64,000 nucleotides of DNA, from contig JAWKKG010000005.1 of assembly GCA_041393395.1 (NCBI GenBank), positions 310,001 to 374,000 of the forward strand, read 5' to 3'. The notes beneath the pieces were generated by a model, which was not told the DNA's origin, did no database searches, and saw only the letters and a program-made list of their open reading frames with translations. This stretch comes from JAGQIB01 sp041393395 (GTDB lineage: Bacteria > ARS69). Positions 1 to 10,921 of this stretch are shown here, piece after piece; the first letter of the stretch is position 1; every line of letters begins with the position of its first letter. The position numbers and the translations under genes were made by a program.

Positions 1-1645
1 TACCCACGCGGCGCAGCAGTCCGAGGAACACGCCGCGGAACACGAGCTCCTCGCAGATCCCGGGCGAGATCGCGATCAGGAACAGCATCAGCGGCTTGCC
101 GGCGTCGCCGAGCTCACCCCCGAAGTCGCCCATGAAGTTCTCCGGCATCGGCAGGAACGTCCCCTGCAGCTTCATCACGCCGAAGAACAGCGGCACGCCG
201 ACCCCGAGCGCGAGGAGGACCGCGCCGAGCAGCGCGAGCGGGCGCGGTGCGCGCAGCGAGAGGACGTCGGCGAGCCGGCCGCCGCTCCCCGCGAAGCGGA
301 GGCTCGCGGCACCGAGCAGCGGCAGGACGACCCAGAGGCTCAGTCCGAGTCCGAGCAGGAGCTTCCAGGTCTGCAGCAGCCCGCCGACGTAGAAGAACGC
401 GAGCACGGTCGCCGCCAGCGCGAGCATCGTCGCCCGTCGTCGGCCCCCCGTGGTGTGCGCGAACAGGGGCTCCGGCGAGAACCCGAGGATCGTGTCCTCG
501 CGCGAAAGGATCCCGGCCGTCCAGCGGGTGACGAGGAAGCCCCAGCCCACGCTCGCCACGAACACGAGCCCGAGCAACGGCAGGCTCATCTGGCCGAGTA
601 GCCCGTCGCGGACGGCGAGGGCGACGTTCGCGATCGGCCACAGCGCAGTCACGGGCGACAGCTTCACCGCCTGGCCGGACGCGAGCATGCCGGGGATGAT
701 CGCGAGCAACATCACGGGCATGAGCTGCAGCTGCGCCTCCTTCACGTTGCGGGCGAGCGCGGAAAGCCCGAGCATGATGCCCGCCACCACCGCCGCCAGC
801 GGCACGATCAACAGGACGGCGAGACCGAGCCCGGCCGGGGAAAGCGCGGACACGTCCACGGAGGCGTCGCCCATGAGACCCGAGCGATAGCACCACGCCA
901 TGCTCGCCAGGTTCAGCGTGCCGGTGATGATCGTGGCGCCCCACACCACGAAGAACTTCGCGCGCGCAATCACCTCCCGCGGCACGGGCACGAGGTACAG
1001 TGTTTCGAGCGTCCCACGCTCTTTCTCGCCGGCGACGATGTCGGTGGAGACCGCCGCCGCCCCGATGAAGAGCGTCATCACGAGCAGGTACGGCACGAGC
1101 CGCCCCGCCTCGGCGCCCGCCGTCTCCTCCTTCGTCGCGACGTCGACCGTCACGAGCGTGACGAGATCGCCGAGGCTCCCGTGACCGCCCGCCGCCTGGT
1201 AGCGCGCGTCCTTCACGCGTTCCGCGGCCCGCGCGAGCGCCTCCTGCAGGCGTTCCTCGGCGTTGCGCGACTTGTCGTGCGACACGTGGTGCCAGATCCG
1301 CACTACCGGCGCCTCGTCGCCTTCCCGGACCAGCGTGTCCGGCGCCTCGACCCACGCCTCGAGGTCCCCGTCGGCGATCGCCTTCTTCGGATCCGCGGGG
1401 AGCGACACGAACTCCACGCGCTCGAGGTCGGCGAGCGCGTCGCGCACCTCCGGCGCCCCGGTCACCGCGACCCGATGCACCTCCTGCTGGACCTTTTCCT
1501 CGGACTTCCGCTCCGTGGAGGACATCAGCGAGAACATCACCGGGTACACCAGGATCGGCATCACGAAGGAGAGAATGATCGCGCGCCGGTCGCGCACGAT
1601 CTCCCGGATCTCCTTGCGAACGAACGAGCCGATCCGCGCACTCAT
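1..1645 (-). CDS. ABC-2 permease fused to CPBP intramembrane protease (partial)
   Basis: The gene runs off the left edge; about 548 codons are visible. Residues 1-40 hold the first membrane segment of a NatB-type ABC-2 permease, followed by a long extracytoplasmic loop (about 45-190) and a block of further membrane helices. After about residue 400 a second membrane block begins, reaching a CPBP-family motif, CEELVFRG, near residue 531, whose Glu-Glu-x3-Arg is the first conserved motif of type II CAAX/bacteriocin-immunity proteases. The ATG lies in an ATGA overlap with the stop of the ATP-binding gene at 1642, so it is translated from the same message. The likely role is export of an unknown substrate, possibly Na+ by analogy with NatAB. 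The protease active site is only partly visible. Confidence 0.85.
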   Translation of the reverse strand, partial: MSARIGSFVRKEIREIVRDRRAIILSFVMPILVYPVMFSLMSSTERKSEEKVQQEVHRVAVTGAPEVRDALADLERVEFVSLPADPKKAIADGDLEAWVEAPDTLVREGDEAPVVRIWHHVSHDKSRNAEERLQEALARAAERVKDARYQAAGGHGSLGDLVTLVTVDVATKEETAGAEAGRLVPYLLVMTLFIGAAAVSTDIVAGEKERGTLETLYLVPVPREVIARAKFFVVWGATIITGTLNLASMAWCYRSGLMGDASVDVSALSPAGLGLAVLLIVPLAAVVAGIMLGLSALARNVKEAQLQLMPVMLLAIIPGMLASGQAVKLSPVTALWPIANVALAVRDGLLGQMSLPLLGLVFVASVGWGFLVTRWTAGILSREDTILGFSPEPLFAHTTGGRRRATMLALAATVLAFFYVGGLLQTWKLLLGLGLSLWVVLPLLGAASLRFAGSGGRLADVLSLRAPRPLALLGAVLLALGVGVPLFFGVMKLQGTFLPMPENFMGDFGGELGDAGKPLMLFLIAISPGICEELVFRGVFLGLLRRVG

Positions 1646-2388
1646 TCGACGTTCCCGACCACGGCGCGGAAGACCTCCTCGGGGTACTTCTGTCCCGTGC
1701 GCTCGCGCAGCTCCGCCATCGTGCCGCTCGCGCGCACCGAGCCCTCGTGGATGATCGCGACACGATCGCAGAGGCGCTCCACCTCGCTCATGATGTGGGT
1801 GCTGAACAGCACGCACTTGCCTTCCGCCCGGCAGCTCTCCACGAACTCCAACGTGGTCGCGGCGGCGAGCACGTCCAGGCCGGAAGTCGGCTCGTCCAGG
1901 ATCAGCACCGGCGGATCGTGCACCACGGCGCGACCGATGTTGACCTTCTGCTTCATCCCGGTGGAGAGCTTCTCGCAGCGCTGCGTGCGGTACTTCGCGA
2001 TCCCGAACGTCTCCAGTACGCGCTCCACCGCCGAGTTGAGGCGATCGCCCTCGAGGCCGTGGAACTCGCCGAAGAACCGGAGCGTCTCCTCCGCGGTCAG
2101 CCGCGGATAGAGACCCGTCGTCCCGGACAGGAACCCGATCGACTCGCGCACCGCCTGCGGATCCGACGCGATGTCATGACCGTTCACGAGCGCCGTCCCG
2201 GCGGTGGGCGTGAGCACCGTCGACAGCATCCGCAGCGTGGTGGTCTTGCCGGCACCGTTCAGGCCGAGCAGACCGAACACCTCGCCCTCACGACACGCGA
2301 ATGACACGCCGTTCACGGCGCGGATCTCCTCCCCCTTCGCGCCCAGGAACGTCTTCGCGAGGTCCTGGACCCGGATTCTCTCCGTCAT
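1642..2388 (-). CDS. ABC transporter ATP-binding protein (NatA-like)
   Basis: This 248-residue ATPase has a Walker A (GLNGAGKTT, residues 42-50), an LSTGMKQKVNIGRA signature (an LSTGM variant of LSGGQ), a Walker B ending in LILDEP and a switch His in FSTHIMSE. The LSTGMKQK form and the length are typical of NatA/CcmA-type ATPases that drive ABC-2 exporters. The start chosen is the ATG at 2388, which overlaps the TGA of the upstream permease as ATGA. The downstream permease overlaps in the same way, so three proteins are made from one coupled message and probably form one exporter with two different membrane subunits. Confidence 0.93.
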   Translation of the reverse strand: MTERIRVQDLAKTFLGAKGEEIRAVNGVSFACREGEVFGLLGLNGAGKTTTLRMLSTVLTPTAGTALVNGHDIASDPQAVRESIGFLSGTTGLYPRLTAEETLRFFGEFHGLEGDRLNSAVERVLETFGIAKYRTQRCEKLSTGMKQKVNIGRAVVHDPPVLILDEPTSGLDVLAAATTLEFVESCRAEGKCVLFSTHIMSEVERLCDRVAIIHEGSVRASGTMAELRERTGQKYPEEVFRAVVGNVE

Positions 2389-3608
2389 GATTTCAGCAAC
2401 TCCTTGAGGGAGATCTGGCGCCCCACGAACAGGTCGTCGCGGGCGGCGGCGCGCGACGCAAGACGCAGCACGATCAGCGTGGCGGCCACGAGCACGGCGA
2501 TCGTCACGAGAATCGGACCGAGCGGCATCTCGCCGCCGAGAACCGACTTGAACAGCGTGGCAACGTTCAAGAGCGGCACCACCGCCTGCTTCATCGTGAA
2601 GGGATCCTGTGACATCGCCGTGACGATCCCGGGCAGCATCGACAGCAGGTACACGGGACCGAGCACCGCTTGACCTTCGCGGTGCGTGCGGGCGGTGGAC
2701 GCGAGCAGCATCACGACCGCCGCGTAGAACAGCGCGGCCACGAGCGCCACGCCGACCACGATCAGCCCGGCCGACCACGGCAGCGTGAGCTGAATCTTCT
2801 CGCCGAGGTCGTCGCCGAGCATCCGCAGCACGAACGACAGGAAGATCGCCATGCTCAGCAGGTTCAGCACGAGCGACGTGAGCGACGACGCCACCACGAA
2901 CACGTACTTGCCCACGAGGATCTCCGCCCGCGCGAGCGGCGACACGAGGATCGTTTCCCAGGTCCCGCGTTCCCGCTCGCCGACCACCGTGTCGAGCGCC
3001 GCGTAGTAGCTGCCGGTCGCGAGCATCATCATCAGGAAGAGCGGCAGCACCGCCGCGAGGATCTCCTGCCCGCGCTGGCGGGCGGACGCGAGATCCTCCG
3101 ACTCGATCGTGAACGGCTCGAGGTCCGACTCGGACAGCCCGACCGCCACGAGCTCGCTCTTCTCGCGGTCGAGCCGCCACTCGTCCACCGCCGCCGCGAC
3201 GTCGTCACGGGCCCGCTCCGAGCGCTCGCGCGACCCGTCGAACCAGAGGCGCGCCGTGTCACGTTCGCCGGTGGTCCACGTGAGCAGCGCGTCGGCGCCT
3301 TCCGCCTCGCGCCACGCCCGGAACCCGTCCGGCGTGCCGTCGAACGAGGACGGCGGCGGGACGAGCCGCAGTTGCTCGGCGGCGCGGAGCGAGTCCTCGA
3401 CCGCCGCCGGCGTGCCGCGGTCGATCGCGAGCTCCGCGATGTCCCGGCTCGAGGCGCCGGACTGGATCTGCATCACCTGCATCACGCCGAATCCCATCAG
3501 CGGGAACAGGAAGATCGGCAGGAAGACGACGTTCACCAGGAAGTTCCGATCCCGGACGGACTCCAGGATCTCCTTCTGGGCGACGCGTCGAACGGCGGAT
3601 AGGCGCAC
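2385..3608 (-). CDS. ABC-2 type permease (NatB-like)
   Basis: First gene of the three-gene export operon, 407 residues. It has an N-terminal membrane segment (VNVVFLPIFLFPLMGFGVMQ), a large extracytoplasmic domain (about 45-200) and six or so C-terminal helices. The motif VVGERERGTWETILVSPLARAEIL, shortened here to its core GERERGTWETIL, is typical of NatB/ABC-2 permeases and precedes the helical block. I chose the GTG at 3608 because GGAGGAG lies 4-6 bases upstream; an in-frame TTG at 3656 has no such site. It is a stand-alone permease, whereas its paralogue two genes downstream carries a protease fusion. Substrate unknown. Confidence 0.9.
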   Translation of the reverse strand: MRLSAVRRVAQKEILESVRDRNFLVNVVFLPIFLFPLMGFGVMQVMQIQSGASSRDIAELAIDRGTPAAVEDSLRAAEQLRLVPPPSSFDGTPDGFRAWREAEGADALLTWTTGERDTARLWFDGSRERSERARDDVAAAVDEWRLDREKSELVAVGLSESDLEPFTIESEDLASARQRGQEILAAVLPLFLMMMLATGSYYAALDTVVGERERGTWETILVSPLARAEILVGKYVFVVASSLTSLVLNLLSMAIFLSFVLRMLGDDLGEKIQLTLPWSAGLIVVGVALVAALFYAAVVMLLASTARTHREGQAVLGPVYLLSMLPGIVTAMSQDPFTMKQAVVPLLNVATLFKSVLGGEMPLGPILVTIAVLVAATLIVLRLASRAAARDDLFVGRQISLKELLKS

Positions 3609-3837
3609 GGTTCTCCTCCGATCGGAGAGGAAATCACGCGCGCGCGACGGCGGCAAGGCGCAACGGCGGTCGACCGGAAACGGCTATCATCTGCGGACCC
3701 ACCCGAGTACCGGGGGTGACATCGATCCTCGCTCCCGTGCGACACCTTGCCGCACGGGCCGGACTGGACAGACTCGACCCGGGCGAGGATCCTCGGAACC
3801 CGTTCCCCTCCTCCTCGACCGACGTCCCGAGAGCCGA

Positions 3838-5169
3838 ATGCACGCCGCACACCCCACCGGAAGCCCGTCCGCCGGAATATCGCCGGAAGGAAACGCGCGC
3901 TGGCTCACCCGCCTTCGCTGGGCGGCCATCTTCGGTCAGACGATCACGATCCTCGTCGCGTCGCGCGTGGCCGGTCCGGTCGTCCGGCTCGGCCCCTTGC
4001 TCGCGATCGTGGTGATCGAGGTCGCATTCAACGTGGCGGTCGCTCGCCTGCTCCGGCGAGATCATCGATTCCGGCCCGGTGAGATCGTTGCCCACCTCGT
4101 GTTCGACCTTCTCTCTTTGACCGCGTTGCTGCACTTCTCCGGCGGCCCCTCGAATCCATTCAACTTTCTGTACCTGGTCCAGATCGTGCTGGCCGCGGTC
4201 CTGCTCGGTACTCGTCCGGCGCTGGCGCTCGCGGCACTCTCGGCGATCCTGTTCGGGGGGCTGTTCGTTCCGGGCTTCCTCGCCCGTTCACCCGATGGCG
4301 GCCACCGGGGCCACGACGCCATGGCCGGCAACTCACCGCACGACGTGATGATGCGCTGGCACCTCGAGGGGATGTGGATCGCGTTCGTGATCGCGGCCGT
4401 CCTGATCGTGTACTTCCTCGGACAGATCCTCGCAGAGCTCGCGCGCAAGCGCGTGGAGCTGGAGCGCGCGCGGGAGAGGGCGACCCGGTTCGAGCGACTA
4501 TCCGCGCTGACAACGCTCGCCGCGGGCGCGGCGCACGAGCTCGCGACCCCTCTTTCCACGATCGCCGTGATCTCGAACGAACTTTCGCGACGCTTCGACC
4601 GCGAGGGTCTCGCAGACGCGGATCTCCGCGAGGACACGGTCCTTCTGCGTTCCGAGGTTCGGCGCTGCCAGGCGATCCTGCAGCGAATGTCGATCGTGGC
4701 CGGTGGTGTCCGGGCGGGGACGGCGGTGCCGGTGCGTGCCGGCGAAGTCGTGGACGCGGTCCTGCGATCGCTGCCGGCGGGTCGAGTCCGCCACGCGGTA
4801 TCCGAGGCCGCGCGAGCCGCGCGGGTCGCACCGGACGGCGACGGACTGCGGCACGCACTGCGCGCCGTGGTGCAGAACGCGATCGACGCCTCCCCGCCGG
4901 ACGGCCCGGTGGACGTCGAGGTCGACGTCGTGGGGCAGGAAGTCGAGTTCCGCGTGAGCGACCGCGGACCGGGGATCCCGGAGGACCGGCGCGCACTCGT
5001 CACCGAACCGTTCTACACGACGAAGGCGCCGGGACAGGGAATGGGACTCGGCCTGTTCATCGCCGACAGCGTGGTGGCGCAGTCGAACGGATCGCTTCGC
5101 CTGGAAGGTCACCCAGGGGGTGCCGGCACGGTCGTGCGGCTCCGGCTCCCGATCCACCCGAGTCCGTGA
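3838..5169 (+). CDS. regB: RegB/PrrB-type redox sensor histidine kinase
   Basis: A 443-residue membrane kinase with about six N-terminal helices. Between helices it carries GGPSNPF (residues 102-108), the GGxxNPF heptapeptide that binds quinone in RegB/PrrB. The H-box is AAHELATPLSTI with His233. Cys277 in RRCQAIL lies 44 residues after the histidine, close to the 40-residue His225 to Cys265 spacing of Rhodobacter capsulatus RegB, where the Cys is redox active. The HATPase domain has DRGPGIP and GQGMGLGLFIAD. The ATG at 3838 begins just before the first helix. It is followed 10 bases later by a RegA homologue. Expected role: sensing quinone/oxygen state and controlling electron-transport genes; the targets here are unknown. 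Confidence 0.85.
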   Translation: MHAAHPTGSPSAGISPEGNARWLTRLRWAAIFGQTITILVASRVAGPVVRLGPLLAIVVIEVAFNVAVARLLRRDHRFRPGEIVAHLVFDLLSLTALLHFSGGPSNPFNFLYLVQIVLAAVLLGTRPALALAALSAILFGGLFVPGFLARSPDGGHRGHDAMAGNSPHDVMMRWHLEGMWIAFVIAAVLIVYFLGQILAELARKRVELERARERATRFERLSALTTLAAGAAHELATPLSTIAVISNELSRRFDREGLADADLREDTVLLRSEVRRCQAILQRMSIVAGGVRAGTAVPVRAGEVVDAVLRSLPAGRVRHAVSEAARAARVAPDGDGLRHALRAVVQNAIDASPPDGPVDVEVDVVGQEVEFRVSDRGPGIPEDRRALVTEPFYTTKAPGQGMGLGLFIADSVVAQSNGSLRLEGHPGGAGTVVRLRLPIHPSP

Positions 5170-5179
5170 GAGCACCGAC

Positions 5180-5728
5180 GTGAGCGAACGTATTCTGATC
5201 GTCGACGACGACGAGGCCTTCCGCACGCGACTCGCCCGCGGGTTCGAGGCTCGGGGCTACGTCGTCTCCCTCGCGTCCGGGTTCGAGGAGGCGCAGCGCG
5301 TCGTCCGGGAGTCCCGACCGGATCTCGCGGTCGTGGACCTCCGGATGGAAGGGCCCTCCGGGCTCGAGGTGCTGCGCGAGCTCCTGCGCGTGCGCGCGGG
5401 AATGCGCATCGTGATCCTCACCGGCTACGGGAGCATCGCAACCGCGGTGGAGGCGATGCGCCTCGGGGCGGCGAACTACGTCTCGAAACCGGCCGACATC
5501 GACGACATCCTCGCCGCGTTCGAGAAGTCCGAACGACCGCTCGCCGCGATCGATGAGTCGTTGCAGCCCCCTTCTCTCGCTCAGATGGAGTGGGAGTTCA
5601 TCAACCGGGTGCTCGTGGACTGCGGCGGCAACGTGTCCGAGGCCGCCCGACGTCTGGGGATGCATCGACGCACGCTCCAGCGCAAGCTCGCGAAGTACCC
5701 GCCGCCGGATCCTCCGCGCAGCGCCTGA
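5180..5728 (+). CDS. regA: RegA/PrrA/ActR-type response regulator
   Basis: A 182-residue regulator made of a receiver (phospho-acceptor Asp53 in VVDLRMEG, acidic pair DDDE near the start, Lys in VSKPAD) and a short C-terminal Fis-like helix-turn-helix. The recognition region reads GNVSEAARRLGMHRRTLQRKL, one residue over the quoting limit if extended further; MHRRTLQRKLAK is nearly invariant in RegA/PrrA/ActR. It starts at a GTG 10 bases after the regB stop. The pair is expected to act as a global redox regulator of respiration. Most described members are from Proteobacteria, so the conservation here is notable. Confidence 0.9.
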   Translation: MSERILIVDDDEAFRTRLARGFEARGYVVSLASGFEEAQRVVRESRPDLAVVDLRMEGPSGLEVLRELLRVRAGMRIVILTGYGSIATAVEAMRLGAANYVSKPADIDDILAAFEKSERPLAAIDESLQPPSLAQMEWEFINRVLVDCGGNVSEAARRLGMHRRTLQRKLAKYPPPDPPRSA

Positions 5729-5806
5729 GAGCAGGTGCGACAACTCGCCTCATTCCCGACTCCGTTCGCGCGGACTAGCCTGTGCGGGTCGAAGAGGAGG
5801 TTCGAG

Positions 5807-6685
5807 TTGAGCGTGCGCTTCCCCACCCCCGACCGGATCGCCAACGCCGTCGCGACGGTCCTGGCGCTCGCCTTGATACCGGCGACCGACCTCTCCGCGT
5901 GCGGAATCGACGGTTGCGGGACCTGCGTGGAGTCCGACTCACGCTTCGCGCTCACCGCAGAGGTCGAGCGGGCGTCCTTCGATCTCGCGGGGGAACAAGG
6001 AGACTACGCGATCTACGCACTGCGGGTGGAGACGGCCGGACTCGGCCGCGCGCGCCTCGCCGCCTCCCTGGCCCGCGCGACCGTCCACAGCGACCTCGGC
6101 GACGTCGCGGGATGGCGCAATCCGCTCTTCCTCGCGGAGGTCGAAGCGTGGCGCGCCGCGACCGGTCGGTTCGCGATCGGACTCCAGTGGGAGGCTCCCT
6201 GGGGCGAATCGATCGTGGCGGACGTGCACAGCGAGTGGGTTCCGTACGCCCGCTGGGCTCGCGGTCGCGAGGGCACCGGTGGCGAACTGCGAGTCGGCGC
6301 CCGTCTCTCCGGCGGAGGTACCGACGAACGCACGGGCGACGTCGTCGCGGCCGCTCCGCGGGTCGGCGTTCCGTCGCTCCCCGGCGTCTCCCTTCACGCA
6401 GGACACGCACACGCCGCCCCCGCGGCGGCGGACTTCGTCCGCCCGCACGATGGTCGAGAGTTGCTGTGGCAGGTCGAGAGTCCCGCCCGGCACGGGATCT
6501 CGCTCGCCGTCGCCGGAGAGCACCCGCTCGAGGGAGCCAACGCCGGCCGCGACTACCTGACCGCGCGCGCGACCTGGAGCGGCAGCCCGCTGACCCACTT
6601 CCGCCTGCGCCCTTCCCTCTCCGGCCCGGTCTCCGGCTCCCGCCGGGCGGACTGGATCTTGTCCGTCGAGGCCACGCTGCGCTGA
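5807..6685 (+). CDS. secreted or lipid-anchored protein of unknown function
   Basis: I do not recognise the family. The TTG at 5807 is chosen because GGAGG ends six bases upstream; it gives a 292-residue protein with a hydrophobic signal (residues 11-26) ending in LSAC, which fits a lipobox with Cys32 as the modified residue. The mature N-terminus has a Cys-rich CGIDGCGTC. The rest alternates polar and hydrophobic residues in the way of beta-strand proteins and contains a His-rich HAGHAHA segment. It lies 78 bases after regA on the same strand and could be part of that unit or under its control. A small outer-membrane or periplasmic beta protein is possible. Confidence 0.6.
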   Translation: MSVRFPTPDRIANAVATVLALALIPATDLSACGIDGCGTCVESDSRFALTAEVERASFDLAGEQGDYAIYALRVETAGLGRARLAASLARATVHSDLGDVAGWRNPLFLAEVEAWRAATGRFAIGLQWEAPWGESIVADVHSEWVPYARWARGREGTGGELRVGARLSGGGTDERTGDVVAAAPRVGVPSLPGVSLHAGHAHAAPAAADFVRPHDGRELLWQVESPARHGISLAVAGEHPLEGANAGRDYLTARATWSGSPLTHFRLRPSLSGPVSGSRRADWILSVEATLR

Positions 6686-6695
6686 CTCCTCGCCG

Positions 6696-8054
6696 TCACG
6701 GTCGGCTGTGGCCGCGTCGCCACCACCGGTACGCGGGAAGCGCCAGGACGAGCATCGCGAGCCCGATCCCCGTCCGCACCGGCGACGCCACGATCTCCGA
6801 GCCCGTCACCCAGAGCGCCGCCGCGATCACGAGCGCGGGCGTGACGGGATAGCCCGGAACGCGATAGCCGCTGTCCTCCCCGATCCGCTTCGCCCGCAGA
6901 CGGTAGACCGCCGCGATCGCGAGCGTGCTGTACACGAGCGAGACCGCGACGTAGAAGCCGAGAATCTCCGAGAACGATCCGGTCAGCAGATAGGCGAGCG
7001 TGAGCACGTACAGCGCGGTGGCGCCCCAGCGCGGTGTGCTGCCGTCCGCGGTGACCTGGCCGGCGGCCGCGAAGAACAGTCCGTGCCGCGCCATCGCGTA
7101 GAAGTACCGGGGACCGGCCACCCAGATCCCGAACAGCGTGCCGAATGCGGATACCACCACGATCGCGGCGATGACGCGCCCGCCGGCCGGACCGAGCACG
7201 GCCTCCGCCGCCGCCGAAGCCGCGGAGTCCGAGCCCGCGAGCTGATCGAACGGCAAGAGCACGAGGTAGCCGACGTTCACCAGCAGGTACAGCGCCGCGA
7301 CCACGACCGCGGTCCCGATCAGCGCGCGCCGCAGGCCGCGGCGCGGGTCGCGGACCTCGCCGGCCACCGTGTTCAGGTTCGCCCACCCGTCGAACGTCCA
7401 GAGCACGCCCACCATCGCCGCCGCGAACGCCGACGCCTTCGGCCATCCCGCCCCGACCAGCGTGAGCCGATCGAGCTGCCCCGGCCCCACCGCGAGCGCG
7501 AGCACGGCCAGCGTCGCGATCGCCGCGACCTTGAGCAAGGTGAGAACCGTCTGCAGCGTGCCGGAGAAGCGGGTGCCCCGCAGGTTCAGGAGCCAGGCGA
7601 GCGTCGCCGCCACGAATGCCGCCGCCCGCGCCACCGAGGGCGGAGCCTCCAGCGCGGCGGCGAAGTAGCTGCCGAGGATCGTGGCCACGACCGCGCAGGA
7701 CGCGGGATAGCCCACGAGGAACGCGCCCCACCCCTTGAAGAACGCCGCAAAGGGACCGAACGCGTGGAGCACGTAGACGAAACTGCCGCCCTGCTGCGGC
7801 AGCCGGGAACCGAGCTCCGCGTACGTCAGCGCCCCCGCCAGCGTGAGCGCCCCGCCAAGCAGCCACGCGAGGAGAATCGGACCCGGCGCACCGAGCGTGG
7901 CCGCGACGTATCCCGGCACCGCGAAGATCCCCGTCCCCACCACGACGCCCACCGCGAGCATCGAGGCGTCGAGTCCGCGCAGGACTCGCGGGAGCTCGCG
8001 CGGGCCGCCGTCCGGCGACGCGACGGATGCGTCCGGAGAGACATTTTCCTTCAA
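6696..8054 (-). CDS. APC-superfamily amino acid permease
   Basis: A 452-residue protein with about 12 membrane helices. The first helix has the APC glycine motif (VVVGTGIFAVPG), and the second half has the conserved WVAGPRYFYAMARHG loop typical of the LAT/YjeH-like branch. It should import or exchange amino acids by H+ symport or antiport; the substrate cannot be read from the sequence. The start is a TTG at 8054 with GGAGG six bases upstream; no ATG of comparable quality exists nearby. It is transcribed divergently from the response regulator at 8373 and convergently with the secreted protein ending at 6685. Confidence 0.9.
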   Translation of the reverse strand: MKENVSPDASVASPDGGPRELPRVLRGLDASMLAVGVVVGTGIFAVPGYVAATLGAPGPILLAWLLGGALTLAGALTYAELGSRLPQQGGSFVYVLHAFGPFAAFFKGWGAFLVGYPASCAVVATILGSYFAAALEAPPSVARAAAFVAATLAWLLNLRGTRFSGTLQTVLTLLKVAAIATLAVLALAVGPGQLDRLTLVGAGWPKASAFAAAMVGVLWTFDGWANLNTVAGEVRDPRRGLRRALIGTAVVVAALYLLVNVGYLVLLPFDQLAGSDSAASAAAEAVLGPAGGRVIAAIVVVSAFGTLFGIWVAGPRYFYAMARHGLFFAAAGQVTADGSTPRWGATALYVLTLAYLLTGSFSEILGFYVAVSLVYSTLAIAAVYRLRAKRIGEDSGYRVPGYPVTPALVIAAALWVTGSEIVASPVRTGIGLAMLVLALPAYRWWRRGHSRP

Positions 8055-8372
8055 GTGATCCCTCCGATGAGCCGTTCCAGAATCGGCGGGGCCCTCCCGC
8101 TCGGCCCGACTTTCGCCCAGGGCGGCCTGCCGGCCCCCGGGCGGGGCGCGCGCGGGCCCCGGTCGCGTCCGACATGACCCTCTTTCGGAAGTGCCGAATC
8201 AGGGGGGGAGCCTTTACAGGGGCGGACTCCCTTTGTCGGAAAAGCGCCGGGGCCCTCGCACTCCCACCGCCCGCGGATCTTCCCGGTTCCGCCCTCTCTT
8301 GCCAAGCGCCCCCGAAGAAAAGCGAAAGTCCCTCGCAGGAAACGCCGATTCTTCCGGGAACGGGAGGTGCCG
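8055..8372 (-). other. divergent intergenic region, 318 bp
   Basis: This gap separates the APC permease (minus) from the response regulator/kinase pair (plus) and must hold both promoters. I find no convincing -35/-10 pair, palindromic operator or riboswitch. The only recognisable signals are the GGAGG preceding the TTG at 8054 and the GGGAGG preceding the GTG at 8373. Confidence 0.5.
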
Positions 8373-8758
8373 GTGAACCCGCCTCGCATCCTGATCGTGG
8401 ACGACGATCCGAACATGTGCCTGCTCGTGCGCTTCAACCTGGAGCGCCGGGGATGGCAGGTCGTGACCGCGGACGACGGCCTGCAAGGGCTCGAGCTCGC
8501 GCTCAACGAGCCGTTCGACGTGGTCATCCTCGACGTGATGCTGCCCGGAGCCTCCGGGTTCGAGGTGTGCGCGGGGATCCGTCGCAAGCATCCCGCGAGC
8601 AAGCTTCCGGTGCTGCTCCTGACCGCGCGCTCCCAGATGGACGACTTCGAGACCGCATCGAACGTCGGCGCCACGGACTACGTGATGAAGCCGTTCGATC
8701 CGATCCTGCTCGCCGATCAGGTCGCGGCGCTGCTGGGCGATCGCGCCGGAGCGCAGTC

Positions 8759-8762
<4 letters not shown>
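8373..8762 (+). CDS. single-domain response regulator (CheY-like receiver)
   Basis: A 129-residue stand-alone receiver: DDD near residue 11, phospho-acceptor Asp54 in VVILDVMLPG, Thr in LLLTAR and Lys in YVMKPFD. No output domain follows. The GTG at 8373 is preferred over the GTG at 8367 because GGGAGG then sits five bases upstream. The stop overlaps the GTG of the kinase gene as GTGA, so the two are translationally coupled and presumably are partners. It may act by protein-protein contact or as an intermediate in a phosphorelay. Confidence 0.9.
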
Positions 8763-10900
<2,138 letters not shown>

Positions 10901-10921
10901 CCGCTCGTTCGACCGCCGCTC

